DNA from: Cylicocyclus nassatus
Lineage: Eukaryota > Nematoda > Chromadorea > Rhabditida > Strongylidae
Length of the DNA stretch: 64,000 nucleotides
Assembly (NCBI GenBank): GCA_958299035.1
Contig: CATQJL010000316.1
Coordinates: forward strand, 22,421,676 to 22,485,675
Direction: 5' to 3'
The translations under genes and the position numbers were made by a program. Below, piece by piece: positions 52,164-64,000 of the stretch. The stretch's first letter is position 1, and each line of letters starts with the position of its first letter. The notes beneath the pieces are model-generated. The model had not been told where the DNA came from and searched no databases. It saw only the letters and a list, made by a program, of their open reading frames with translations.

Positions 52164-55100
52164 TATTTTTGCTCCCATTTTTATGCATTACTGCATTGGA
52201 ACGAATTCAATCAATAAATAAATAACTCTACAGCTACGATAAAATATCTGAAATTTTATAGTTAATTTCGCAAAAGTCATAGTTGCAGCGTTGGCTGTAA
52301 AGCATGAGACTTTCCAAGTAAACTGCTTCACAACAGATGTCAGGATCCATTGTGTTTTCTTTTTCTTAGGATGTAATCCCCACGGGATGAGAGTGGCAAT
52401 TGTAGCCGACATATGAAAAGTGTTGTGCGTTGGGAACAATGGGATAGAGACGAATGTTTATGGATTCGCTAGTAGACAAAAACAAATGAGGTTTAAAACG
52501 TTGGAAAGAAAGGAAATGGGGAGGGAAGGGAACTTGTAAGAGGAAATGGTCTAAAGCATATTCCGCTTTTGATGAAAAGGGGCATAAGAGGCGAATAGGG
52601 TCGAAAGTTATTCTGCTGTAATTGGCGCTAATTCAATTAAAATTATTTTTTTCACCCTTCCAACAAGTGCAAACTCCAGAAAATTTTAGAAGGAGACTTT
52701 GGCTGTGAAAAAAGCGATAAATGAATTACAGCATAATTGACAAACAAAGCGAAGATACTTGCGTAGTTTTTGCTTCAGAGCTCAAATTTTGCGCCTCGTT
52801 CGTATCTCGCTTCAATATAGTGTTGTTGCGGTGATGACAACGTTTGCGCGTTCAAAATGAGCATGGCACGCAAACATTGGAAAATTCGCGCAATGGTCAT
52901 CGATTACGCGCAAGTATTGCGCCACCGCAATGGCACTTATATCAAACGTCAGAGCTGCCAACTGTAGGCCAAACGAAAAATAAACGCTCGAGAAAGCCCA
53001 TGGTGATTTCTACGCGCAAATGTTGCCGTCACCGCAAAGACACTACATCGAGTATTGAAGTGAGAAAATTTCACCTAACCACCGCAATAGAAGGTTTTTA
53101 AAAATATATATGCATCAAACATCACTCTCAGTAAACCAGACGCTGATGACGTGAATGCATTATTGAAATTCTCGTCATTATTCAGCATTTATAATAAATC
53201 ATCTGTCGTGTATCTTATTATGCCACCCCCTCCCCCTTCCCTACGCCCACTTTTTTCGTAATTGTCTAGAGGTCCAAAATCAAAAATAAAAAAAATTTTG
53301 AGGACAAGAACAACCTACCTTGTAGCCATATTAATATAATGCTCGAGTGCGTGGAAAAGAAGAACAGTCTCAAAAAAATTCTCCTTTTTTGTAGTTTTTT
53401 GAGCTTTAATTAATCAATACCGTTTTTATTATTAGTTGGTTTTTCGGTTTATACAACTTCAATTAGAGGCGATATAGGATTCATTCTCTTGAAATGGAGA
53501 TCTTAGAGCTCTTGGGTTTTCTTTGCTCACAAATCTTTCGGTGCCCACGTGTTTGCATGGAAGTTTGAAAAATCAACGCTTGGGCAGTTTCTTGCAAAAT
53601 GGAAAATATTAACGGCCCGTATTTCGCTATTCCGAAATTGGTTTCAATTTCATGCTGAAGCACTTCAAACTGCAAAGTCAACTCAAGCAGTCACCTCGCA
53701 TTTCGTCATACCTTCGTCAGAGCTTTGCTTGTTGACTTCTGCATTATTCAGGCATTTGCGTCAGATAGTAAATTTACATAGACGGTATATTGAGCTGAGC
53801 TAAAACCACAGTAAATGACGTTGATAACCATAAAAGGTGAAATTGCATGAAGATAAATGAATGCTCCTCGCCTTATTCTTCCTATTCAGCAAACATGGGC
53901 TGTTTGTTATTCGTAAGTTATAAATTTAAAAAAGTAGTTGCTCACTTATTATTGAAAGCAGTGTCCAAGTCTAAATAACTGGTTCTTATGTGAGCACTGA
54001 AAAATACATTGCCTAAGCCAACGCCCGACGGCTCGCTTATGTTCTCACCCTATACTGTAATCTACGCATTGTTTGCTTGCAAAGCATACGGTAATGGGCG
54101 AGAGCTCAAACAAATGAATATTCTGGCAAAAATGTCATATCAGTTGCGGTTTAGACAGTGGCTTAGTCAAAACATCCCAGTGAATATCCACATAACCTGA
54201 ATTGTTACTGAAATTATGTGCACACTGTCTTCATTGTAAACCATCGTTACTGAAAACTTGGAAATTAAGAATCTGTTAGCAGTCCCTCTTTGGGGCAAGT
54301 TTTCCCGGAAAAATAGTCCAAAGCGACTTTTCTCCAAGTCCGAAGAGTTGCAATGGTTTGCAATTTATTAATGGTGCTTGAACGGTAATAAGGGAATCAA
54401 ATCGAGACCGCGGGAATGATGGAGAAGATCGAACATCCTTTCCATAGTGAGATTAATACCGGGTAATTGTTGATCTACCCTATTGGGGTGGTCTTAGATT
54501 CTCCCGCCAACAACAGCCCTTCAATCTTCAATTGTGGTTTTTGCAAGAAACCTATTTCATAGCCTGGGCCTGTATATGATCTCTCCGCTTATAGCAGTCC
54601 TGTGAGATTTCTCATCCTCTGTACTTATTTTACTTAAGTTCATCGAATCAAATAATTTCAGTCCTTGCTTATCATGAAACTAATTTCTCCCGTCATTTTC
54701 GAAATATTTCTACTTCGTGCCAATCGTATCAAGTTTCTCCTTTTTCGCCAATTTTTGCACTATATCCTACTAATTTTCGACAAGTTCCTCAATTCTTTCA
54801 ACTGAATACAATTCAACCAATACGGAAAGCACAAAACGAAATCACAGTAATTTCATACAATCATTCGCTATCCACCCACCCCTATACCAGCTGCACTTTC
54901 GCTTATAAGCTGTTTAACTAGCTTATCTAGCAATCAAGCTAATAAGCGGATTGCCTTGCGAAACGAGCTGTTCTGTACTGGCCAGTGATTAGCCTCTTTC
55001 CTGCAAAGTAGTACGAGTTTTCTGAGTTCAAGTGGTTTTTTGATCGCTAATATTTCGGTCAACCTCGGCTCTCTGTGTGCTTTTGCGTTAATTTGTTTTT

Positions 55101-56277
55101 CTACTTTTTCTCAGTCACCTCTAACGAGGAAAACAAACATTGAAGTAGTGTGGTAAACAAGTATTGCGTCGGGTATCCTTGGGACCCTATCGATATCCTC
55201 TCAAACTTTTCTGCAATTGCACCATTGGCATTGATCTGTCAAGCTTGGCGGGATCAAAATTCTACAGAGCAAAAATGCAATTGATGCAGTTACTTATTTA
55301 TATTTATCTATATTATAAATTCTATTTTTTTGTAATATCTCAAAAGTTTACATAGCTACAAGATCTAGTTAAATTTATTTTTATATGGCGAAAACAAACA
55401 TATTACGCAAATGTTGGCAAATTTAATAATTTTCGGGTTTCTAATTTTTTGCGTATTTCTTTTCTATTTTTGTTCTCAGAGCATTGGCATTTACACACAG
55501 TAATTTGATTAAATTCTATAATATGGAGAAAAAGAAAATTGTAGAGCAAATGTTGGCAAAGTAAAATGATCCGAAATTTTTGGCTTATTTTTTACGCAAT
55601 TTCTACGCTTTGATTTTATGGTGTTAGTCTACTGGGGCTTGATGGTAATTTCAACATGTTTTTTTTGTCTAAGAAAAAACGACTTGTAAGGAATTACTTA
55701 TTACTGAAATCTGTTACATCACCCAAACGACCCGTTCTCCAGGTAAACGTGTAATTCTACCCATTTCCCTTTCGTGAATCCTATAGTTTTACATATCCAT
55801 CAACTTTCGCTCAACTTACCCAACCCGTTCATCCGGCTCCTACGTCGTATTCCCATAACATTGACGTAAGAAGCAATATATTAACAGTAAAAAGCTAAAT
55901 GCGTCCTATAAATTTCCGCGTCTACGCTTGTCGGTCATACGTCTCATCGTGGTTTCCTTTCTGTTTCCTTTTTAGGAAAATTAATAAAGCTGTAATATTA
56001 CAACTAATCGATCTATTTTAACTTTTGGGACTTAAATGCATCACTTATTTGAATTATTTTTCGTGCTATGAGTAATTCTCAGGATTATCTGAGCCAGCAA
56101 TAGGAGATAATCAAACCATTTTGAATAAGTTCTGGGATTACTTTTGCTATGCATATTTTCGAAATAAATATTGCTTTACAATTTTTCGGAATACTACTGC
56201 ACTACTAGTCTAGTCAGTTTTGAAAAAGTTTTGGTTTGTTACTGTTTCATGAAAATTTGAGCCCATGCTGCGTTAAG
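52164..56277. other. Mostly non-coding, with one weak minus-strand exon candidate
   Basis: At 53481-53670 a minus-strand frame follows a good acceptor (GTTGACTTTGCAG). It encodes a protein-like FEVLQHEIETNFGIAKYGPL, then RKICEQRKPKSSK, and ends in TAG. No upstream exon can be fixed. Near 54047-54104 lies another CCCATTACCGTA-type hairpin. The remainder shows nothing I can name. Confidence 0.28.
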
Positions 56278-56502
56278 GGCCAGGCATACTTCATGCGATT
56301 TCAGTCGCGACGCGATTTGGCAATATTCCAACTTCCATAACACACTGTAAGCACATTTTAAATGACAAAAGATAGGGCATTTTATCAAACCGGGCAACTT
56401 GTACACACCGTGCATGTGCAGTTTGCTAGTGTTGGATCTAAAGACTTCTGGCGAGTTGCCAAATCGCGTCGCGACTGAAATCGCGTGAAGTATGCCTGGC
56501 TT
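56278..56502. repeat. MITE with 47-base near-perfect inverted ends
   Basis: GGCCAGGCATACTTCATGCG through GACGCGATTTGGCAA on the left is mirrored by TTGCCAAATCGCGTCGCGAC ... GTATGCCTGGC on the right with only one or two mismatches. The conserved arms suggest fairly recent movement. Superfamily undetermined. Confidence 0.88.
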
Positions 56503-57520
56503 TTTATAAATTGCAATTGCTCTTGAAATTTTTTTCTGAAATATTGAGGCTGTACAATTCATTCTGAATCAAATACGCACACAATTTTGAGAGTTAACAA
56601 AGCTTAGTGCAGCTGCACTACAATTCAATTCGTAAAGATATTCTGCTTAAATTTGATGAAAACACTGAGTCTATTTATTTTATCAATAATATTTTTCAAT
56701 AGGATGTTGCTTTGACGAATATCATTACTGTTTGAGTTAAAGAGGGCTAGAGTTTGGATAGGAATAGGACGCATTTGCACCATTTAGGTGGAATCTTACG
56801 GTTATGCTTTAACAATGGCAGTAACGACAGTAACTGATTTTAATTCTTACTTAAATACTTGCAGAATCCCACTGAGAGCAAGTAGGGCAATATCTGAAGT
56901 CTTAAAATTCAAAACAAAGAGTACGAGTTTTTTTTAGCATTCGCAATCTTGGAGGTTGTTTCATGGGGATTGCTCTTTTATAAAGTTAAAATGATATGTC
57001 ATCATTTTTTGACAATTTTTCGTTCATCTCACAAGCGGAGCTTTTTCAAAATTTTCATTTGTATTTGGTATCTTTGGGCTGGGCCATTGAATATATAGAT
57101 TTATTGTCAGGTATGATGAAGGAAAGACAATTTAACTTCGAGATATCAAATCTTATCAAATTCTTTCTCAATCACGAATCAGGTTTCTGTTTAGTTTAAC
57201 TGAAGCAGTCAAAAAATCGAAGCTAAATTGCTAATCCCTTTTTTTTTCAAATTTCATATCTTGAGGCTACTAATTATGACATTATTCAAATATGTTTGGA
57301 ATCTGAATTCTTTGCTTTTTTGTCGACAAATGAGAATAGGATCAACAAACGCTCATTTTTTTTCGCTGAACTTTTTTTTACTCGTTTCAAATAAATTCGA
57401 TATCACTTAGCCTGTCGCGGGTTGCCCTATCAAAACGATCAATCAGTTTGATCTAGTGCCATTACGTCTCATCTATCGGAAAAAACATTTGATCGAGGGT
57501 TTTTCTAGCTTTACGTACAG
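56503..57520. other. No supported feature
   Basis: AT-rich with only short Phe/Leu-rich open frames, for example at 56996-57199. Confidence 0.4.
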
Positions 57521-57754
57521 AAAGCAAAGATCTTATGACTTTTCTTCACGTGGTAGTGGAAGGTTACGTAAAACTGCTGTTATCAAAGCCAAGGACGAGC
57601 AGGCAGGATGTGCGAACGTGGCTATCACTTCGAGAGTAATTGCCTTGTTATTGTTTTCGCCGCTCAGCTATTCTTCTCTTTGCTAGCAAACTCAAGAGAT
57701 TTTTACGTTCTGACACTGTTATTATAGCTGCAGTACTTGGTTTTAGTATTGTAG
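57521..57754 (+). CDS. Candidate 3'-terminal exons of an unrecognised gene
   Basis: TTTACGTACAG at 57510-57520 opens a frame of 38 codons (KQRSYDFSSRGSGRLRKTAV, then IKAKDEQAGCANVAITSR) to AGA|GTAATT at 57635. TGTTATTATAG at 57727 then continues in phase with LQYLVLVL and TAG at 57752-57754. Without that splice the frame runs on to 57686. The basic, Ser/Gly-rich composition stands out from the AT-rich surroundings. It might be the end of the gene starting at 48.3 kb or of another; no family recognised. Confidence 0.35.
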
Positions 57755-60700
57755 AGGTACTGTAGATGCTTGAAAAATGCGTATCATATCATGCGCCTTG
57801 TTGTAAACCTCTTTGTTTTTGAGAAGCGGCAGTATCGAATGGCAAGCAAAAACCTTTTATGTGACCTTGCAAAATCGCAATAATTGTCTTTACTTCGTCG
57901 AAAGATATTAGTGTCAGAGTGTAAAAGCCTCTTTTCCTTGCGTTCTGCCTTAGTTCTTGCTAGTGACTTGCAGCTAGTGTGCGTTTACTTTTATATAAGT
58001 AGTGTAAAAAGATGATGTGTTTACCCTAACCACCATTTTTAGTCCTTCTCAATCCATGAGTGCTCACTCTTTGTTAAATTATTGCCTTGTAAATACTGAG
58101 TAATGGAAAAAATAATGAAACAATAAATAACGAAAAAACTGACTGATTTTCGGATTGACCGAAAGTCGACTTTCACTTATCTATAGAGGCAGCAATTAGA
58201 CAAATTTGGCTCTTCACATTTCTTATACGAAAAGTGTTCGGGTGCTTTATTTAAACCATTGCCCATGGCAGCTCATACTCATTCTTGTCCCAGAAATCTA
58301 ACCCTCAACTCCCTCCCGAATCGTAATCCAAGTACACAATCAGCGTTGCTTCTACGACAGAGATTACGGTGTGGGCGAGAAACAAACCTCTCCGCCACGA
58401 TGGGATCAATGACTTCAATATGAAAAATGGCTTAGTTATGACCTTTCAGGCTTCGGCGGCTCTGAATATGTTAATAGAATCTTTTTTTTACAAATACCGC
58501 TGTTTCCTTCACTGTTTCATTATCGAACAATTGATATAGTAGTTTCCTCTGCTTTCTTTTTTGACTACTCTGAGTTAAAATTTCTAAATTAGTCATTAGA
58601 GCTAGTTTATAGTTTCATAATTTTGGAAGGCAACATGAAGAACCCAGGATTACTTGTAAGAAATAGAAATAGCCTGGGCTCCACTATCCTTTAATGTCTG
58701 GGAGGAAAACAACTCATAGAAAGCATGTGTATGTATAGCGTAAAGGAGCTATAGTTTACTAGAAAAATTCGCTAGAAATCCTTCTTGCCAAAGTCAATTT
58801 TGCAATATCATTTTTTGGAAGGCTCACAAAAATGAAAGTCAAGGTATGGCACAACTGCTTGAGGTTCAGCTGCCTTATCATTCATATTTAGAAGAATTTA
58901 TGTGCTCTATAAACTGTTTGCTGATAGGGAATGCTTCTTTACGAACTTTGCAGCTTGATAAACAATACTAGCCCCCTTCCGAGCTTCAAGTAAGAAAACA
59001 AACCCTAGCAGATTCTTTTCCTCCTCATATAACACTTCCCGAAATCACAGTCATCGATTCACGGCTGGTATGCGATTGGCGACGAGTAAACAACGATCAG
59101 CTGTGCTACTTTCGCTTCGCCTCTCTTGCATATTTGCTTTTTTCATATCATCACGGGTCGCACAGCTGCTATATTTGCTCGATGGATGTGGATATTGCAG
59201 GAACTTTGCAGCTTCATGCTTTTCAAAGCGTGTGATATTTTCTTTTTTAGCTGAAGTTGAGAAAAAAAATGGTCAAGACGCATCTGGGCAAAGGTGTCAT
59301 TCTCAATTTTTTTAGTTTTTTAACAGAAATGAAAGACATGCAAAGATTTATCATAGCTATTGCAGTAGTGGATTGTTTTCTAAGGCACACAAAATTGTGA
59401 GAGTTTTTGTTCCATTCGTTACTCCATAAAATTTCAAATTAACAAAAAAATTATGCAGACTCCCTCGCAAAAACAAAAGAGACGAGAGCTTTTCAGAGGA
59501 TTATTTGAAAATTCGATTCTATGGCTTTTAATGGTTTTAAAAAAATATATAATTCTATTAATTCAAATTTGCGGAACTCTAAGCAGATTTTTTGCAAATT
59601 CCCTGCTTGGCACGGCTGTGATCTTCCGAACTGCGAAAAATGCAATGTCATTGAAATGATCATTGCTCAGTAAATAGCTTTTAACTCTTTTATCAGAACA
59701 GGCTGTTTACGATTTTTTTAAATGAACAGTGATCTTCACCTGTCGCTTTCAAGACTTTTCACAGACGCTGATAAGCGAAACATTTTCGTTTGCGACTATA
59801 AATGTTTGCGGCACACCCCACAACTTTACTTGGATCAATAAATTTTGAATTTGTCTTCTACTTGGAAAGTGGATTTCATAGTGCAAATCTCTCAATTTCT
59901 CGGGAATAACGAAATGAGAAATAGCATTTGTCTTCCTCTTTTTCATAGTAATGCTATTTATTCTTAGGAGTATAAATTAAGTAAAAAAGAAAGATCCTTC
60001 TTCTTACTTAGGAGAGCACAATTCAAGGCTCTTTTAGTGGAATTATTGTGCATCTACGCTCTGAGTGTTGTCTGCAAATTTTACTTTGTTAGAGCTTTGT
60101 ACGGTTTCGGAAGCTCTATAAACCCACACCCTTTTTTGATTTGATTATGTGTGCCATTAGGAATCTCGCGAAACAACGAACCAATAAAACTTCATCTAGC
60201 CTTATAGGTTGTGAGTCTTTTGAATCTCTTCGAGAGTAAAAATTCAAAGAAAGGTGTTGAAAATACTCGAGGATAATTTTGAATAAATTCTGTTTACCAA
60301 ATCACACTTACTACGAAGTTTGTGTCACTTAATTTAGATTGGTACAAAGTAACGAATTAGCTGACTGAACGATTTCTGCAGTGGTTTATTCAATAATTAT
60401 TTTTTCTTCATTTCCGACCCCACATTCCAATCATATGAATAGCCTTTTTTGTGCTCACTACCAATACTTTTCAAATTATTTTCGCGCATTTTAGATCAAA
60501 ACATTCAAAAAAAAACAAGGGAGGCAACAGAACCGTGCTTCACAGATGTATCAATGAATCACTCTTGATATCCAAAATTTTCTTTTCAAATTTGGAAATT
60601 TTTACTATGTTGCTTGGTCTGCTTTTGTTGGCCAATTCGTCGATTAAAGAAAAGGGCGGTGGCTAGAAGCAGTCGTAGGTGTTGGCTCTTCTTTGGAAAT

Positions 60701-63599
60701 TCTTGGTATAACTTCTGTTCCTAGGATGTCAAAAAAAGAATCGGAGTGTGTGAACTCCACCCACATTCAGTACGTACTTTTGCTTACTCGATTTTCACTA
60801 TTTTGATGAATTACCTTAGATGTTACACATCAAAACGTAGATTCCTTTCTGAACTGTATATTATCATTACCTGCAAAATTGGACGTGTAAACAGCTGATG
60901 ACCTTTTTTTACAAGCCACAATAGTCGTTATTTCGGTCACACTGTTACAGATATTGCCAAATATAGAAGGTTTTTGGTTTTTGTAAAGGTTGCGAAATTT
61001 GTACTCTGAGGTGGGGAGGCACCGTGTCAATATACTGCTAAAAAAGAGGACCATGCATGGTTTTGCCTAGCCTCCACTAGTCAAACATACTTTCACAAAT
61101 TCGGAAAGGCTCAATAAGTGCAAACAGGCTCCGATTTCATTAGAGAATGAAATACGAATTTAGAACAGGTAATTTCTTACAATATAAATATGATTATTTA
61201 GGACTATGAGGAAAAAACTTGACCGAATTTCATCCGGAACCTAATAACTTTAATATCGTGTAATATAGGTTCCGGATGGAATTCAGAATTAGGTACTAAA
61301 AAGGGTTAAGTGCATATGTATTCAGAAATTCATTTTTCTCACTAGGAGGGTGTAGAATAATTCATAATAAAGAAAGTAGCGAATACTTGGAATCATCTCG
61401 AGCCTTTAATATGTTTCCCATGAGATTCTCCTTCGGAATAGACATCTGGACAAGAATCTTTTCGCTTGTCACCTAGATCAGATTGAAATTTACAAATTAT
61501 TTCCCTATCTTCAAATTAGAACGTCATTCCACACATACCTATTTTTTGAAAATAAATCTCCACAAGCTGCTTTCCTGGGAGAAAGAGGTTGCTTCTTATA
61601 GTGAAAGCAAGAAATTATAATCCACGTAAGCTGTCCCTTGACCTATTGATTCCCCCCCCCCTGCTTCCCCCCGTCTTCCAACTCATTGCACTTCGCTGCA
61701 CTTTACGTATCCTATCATTCCTCCTTTTTTCTATTGAGCTATCATTATTCTTAAAGCTTAAATGAGCCGTATCCTTTTCTGTTATATCCTCATGCACCAT
61801 TCATCTCTCTTTATAAATTGCATTGGCTAAATCGATGAAGCCACTGGAGAAGTGCTTTGAGGGTGAAAATGAACCGAAAGTGCAGCAGAACTAGGGTCGT
61901 CTCGCTATTGATAATCTGCCAGCCTCATGGAATTTCTTAGCAACACACTCCTCATCAAGCATTTGAGGCCCCATATTGTCCTTGTCCATCCCTTTGTGCC
62001 TCCATGCATTTATCTTTATCCTGTTAGTGGATGCATCCTCAATCATCCACCAATTTAGTGAGGGTAGTGGTTTTTTTCCTATTTTTTCTCCTTTCAAATA
62101 GTCATTTCAGTATCACCATGATGTACCATCTAGATCTAAATCTAAAAATGCATGGTAAATATCTTGCAACTACTTTTCTTGGACTTGAATCCTGAAACTT
62201 CTTATTGCCTTTCTCAAAATTAACATTAATTATCATAAGCAGTTAAATTCTATTTTTGATAAGCTTAGGAGTTTTATGATACAAAGGCCCTGAAATTTTA
62301 AGTGTCAAAGATTGTTATTGACAATGATGGGAATTGTACTTTAGCTGGCTGATAACAAGTAAAAAATAAATGTCAATTTTGAAAAAAATTTTTGAGGGAA
62401 CGACGTGAATGTCGCACGTCAAGTAAAGGCCTCTTAAAATGCATTATCAGTCTAGCTTCAACTTATCTGAAAATGAAAATAAAACTTATTTTTTTGCAGT
62501 ACCATCAGACATCATCAAGCCTCTTTCTTCCTTATGTAAAAAATTTCTCGTTTCTTCATAATTTTCCTATTATCACATCACTTCATATTTCTTGCTTCGA
62601 AAATCTAATCAAGCGATTTTTTGAAATAAATTAGTAGATGTTCATGACGTTTTAATTTGTGAAGTTGTGCAGAAAATCAAAGTAGTCTTGTGTTTTATCG
62701 CAGCTAAAGCATATTTCAAAAAGTCCAAAAATTTTCTCGGCTCACCCATCCGTACATTACTTGAATAATTAATAATTGAATAAACAGATTTTTAATTTTG
62801 ACTGAAACTGAGTTTCTTGTTGTCGCTCACTTTTGTTGTGATTGAATTTCTTTTTGCAAGCTAATTTTTTGCGATTTGCGGTATGATTCTCCAAAAATTG
62901 CACGAGTTCTCAAATCAGTTTTGTTAGTACTGCCCAGGTGGCACGGACGAGATGACTCGCTCCACAATTTTGGATGGGTACCACCCACAAATAACGATTA
63001 TATTTGCCTGTGTAAACTTCATATAATCGTTTTGCTCGCTGTGTGCATGTGAAGAACCAAGGCCATCGGCTTTCAATTCAAATCCGCACCTGTCCAGAGT
63101 AGCTCTTGCATCGCTCATGAAAAGTTTCCCTCTCTAAAAAGTCTCGTATTGAATTCGCACTGGTCTAGCTGCTATTTTCTCGTCGTCTAGTCAGAGAGCT
63201 GGTTATGGGTGTGTAACCTCATCGCTCTCGTTCTCTCTTACGTAATCGCTGCCTAGTTTTTCTTACAAGAGGTGCTTTTCAAGGCTGGAACCTGTAGCGG
63301 TGTCTCGGAGCTGGCTTTCTCCTTCACTTCCTCGAGAAAGGCTTCAAAATTTTGCTATATTGTGGTTGGAACATTTTATTTATTCTTTCTTGCTTTTATA
63401 CTGATCAAAATTGCAATGTTTTACATACACTCGAATTACGATTTTTTTCCTCCCGCTCCTCCCCTTCCTCTTTGATAGCAGTGCTCAGAAAAATCGCTAC
63501 GGGATTGGAGTTGACAGTGATCGGAAAGCCTTTTTCAAGCTATTTCCTAAGTGCCGACTCATTCAAGTCATTTATGGCTGAGAAATTCAACCCTAAACT
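57755..63599. other. Long gene-poor stretch
   Basis: Only weak frames occur, for example plus 59070-59315 and minus 61891-62097 (68 codons; MIEDASTNRIKINAWRHKGM, somewhat protein-like). A hairpin lies at 61225-61285 and a poly-C run near 61652. No RNA gene or domain was recognised. A 3' UTR with AATAAA near 58124 might belong to the candidate exon at 57.5 kb. Confidence 0.35.
61225..61285. repeat. Short perfect-stem hairpin
   Basis: GAATTTCATCCGGAACCTAATA pairs with TATAGGTTCCGGATGGAATTC, giving a stem of about 20 base pairs around a loop of about 17 bases. It could be a tiny foldback element or a structured transcript. Confidence 0.7.
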
Positions 63600-63900
63600 C
63601 TGGCCCACTACCGTATACCTTTAAAGTACTCGAGGATGCTGATTGGTCTGTTCGAAATGAGCACCGTCTGGGCGAGAGCTTAGATTTCAATCTCACTGTC
63701 ACTATCCCCAAACGAACCTGCAGTAGGCCAAAATCCAAGCACCAGCTTGCACAATTTATTCATAGCTAAAATATTCAAATATAAACTTCAGCCCATTACC
63801 GTAAACCCTTTACAGTACTCCCGTACGCTGATTGGTCCGCTCGAAACGAGAACGGTCTGGGTTCAGGATCCTCTCGTCTTCCACTCACCTTCCCATAATC
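63546..63900 (+). repeat. Two tandem copies of a CCCAYTACCGTA...GCTGATTGGTC repeat
   Basis: GCCCACTACCGTATACCTTT ... GCTGATTGGTCTGTTCGAAA at about 63601-63660 is repeated as GCCCATTACCGTAAACCCTT ... GCTGATTGGTCCGCTCGAAA at about 63808-63860. TCAAG/TTATGGCT-like leading sequence is partly shared too. The ACGCTGATTGG part also occurs in the 4.93 kb hairpin. Confidence 0.75.
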
Positions 63901-64000
63901 CCTATGAGTCCTCGCGAATAAATTTTCCATTCATGACCCCCTTCTACGAATTTGATCGTATTCTCTCTCTCTTCCCCCCCCCCCCCTCCCCTCTCACCGC
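63901..64000. other. Window end, poly-C run
   Basis: Pyrimidine-rich sequence with a C run at about 63976-63988. No gene visible. Confidence 0.5.

Noticed and set aside
62924..63118. 64-codon minus-strand ORF / possible tRNA-like B box
   Set aside because: The TTCAAATCCGCACC segment recalls a tRNA T-arm, but no A box or stems could be built and the ORF has no support.

Overview
The window is eukaryotic and almost certainly nematode. Genes are split by introns with short pyrimidine tracts ending in TTNCAG/TTTAG and donors of GTRAG type. The start of the second gene lies 10 bases after a TTCAG that fits a spliced-leader acceptor. Non-coding DNA is AT-rich, with many 9-15 base poly-G/poly-C runs, and is full of palindromic (foldback) transposons. 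The first two genes read like rhabditid (clade V) nematode orthologues. A strongylid such as a hookworm is my guess from intron size and repeat load; the sequence does not prove it.

Layout: (1) 1-3774, the last eight exons of tomm-40 (mitochondrial outer-membrane import channel Tom40), plus strand, with two transposon-like elements in one 1.97 kb intron. (2) 5376-13369, a complete five-exon orthologue of CCDC25 (208 aa). Its last intron is 7.2 kb and holds at least four foldback elements and a decayed LTR retrotransposon in antisense. (3) 13.4-40 kb, gene-poor: an RTE-type LINE relic, nested mariner-like foldback elements, a 2.7 kb near-perfect palindrome (23.25-25.97 kb) whose arms carry tandem repeats and two divergent copies of one ORF, and a foldback element carrying tRNA-Met-like sequence in both arms. 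(4) 40.4-47.2 kb, three in-phase plus-strand exons of an unrecognised gene. A young, structurally complete Ty3/Gypsy retrotransposon (42108-46899, minus strand) sits in the intron between the last two; its 218 bp LTRs look identical and the gag-pol ORF of 1369 codons is open. (5) 47-64 kb, a candidate first exon at 48.3 kb, a candidate terminal exon pair at 57.5-57.75 kb, a nested foldback-in-foldback at 50.4-52.2 kb, and more small inverted-repeat elements.

The two recognised genes are unrelated housekeeping genes on the same strand, about 1.6 kb apart. The rest is mainly a record of transposon activity: autonomous elements (Ty3/Gypsy, a second LTR family, RTE LINE) and a large set of non-autonomous foldback elements, several inserted into each other at TA. 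Exon calls outside the two recognised genes rest on splice signals and reading-frame continuity only. No rRNA gene, intact tRNA or CRISPR array was seen.
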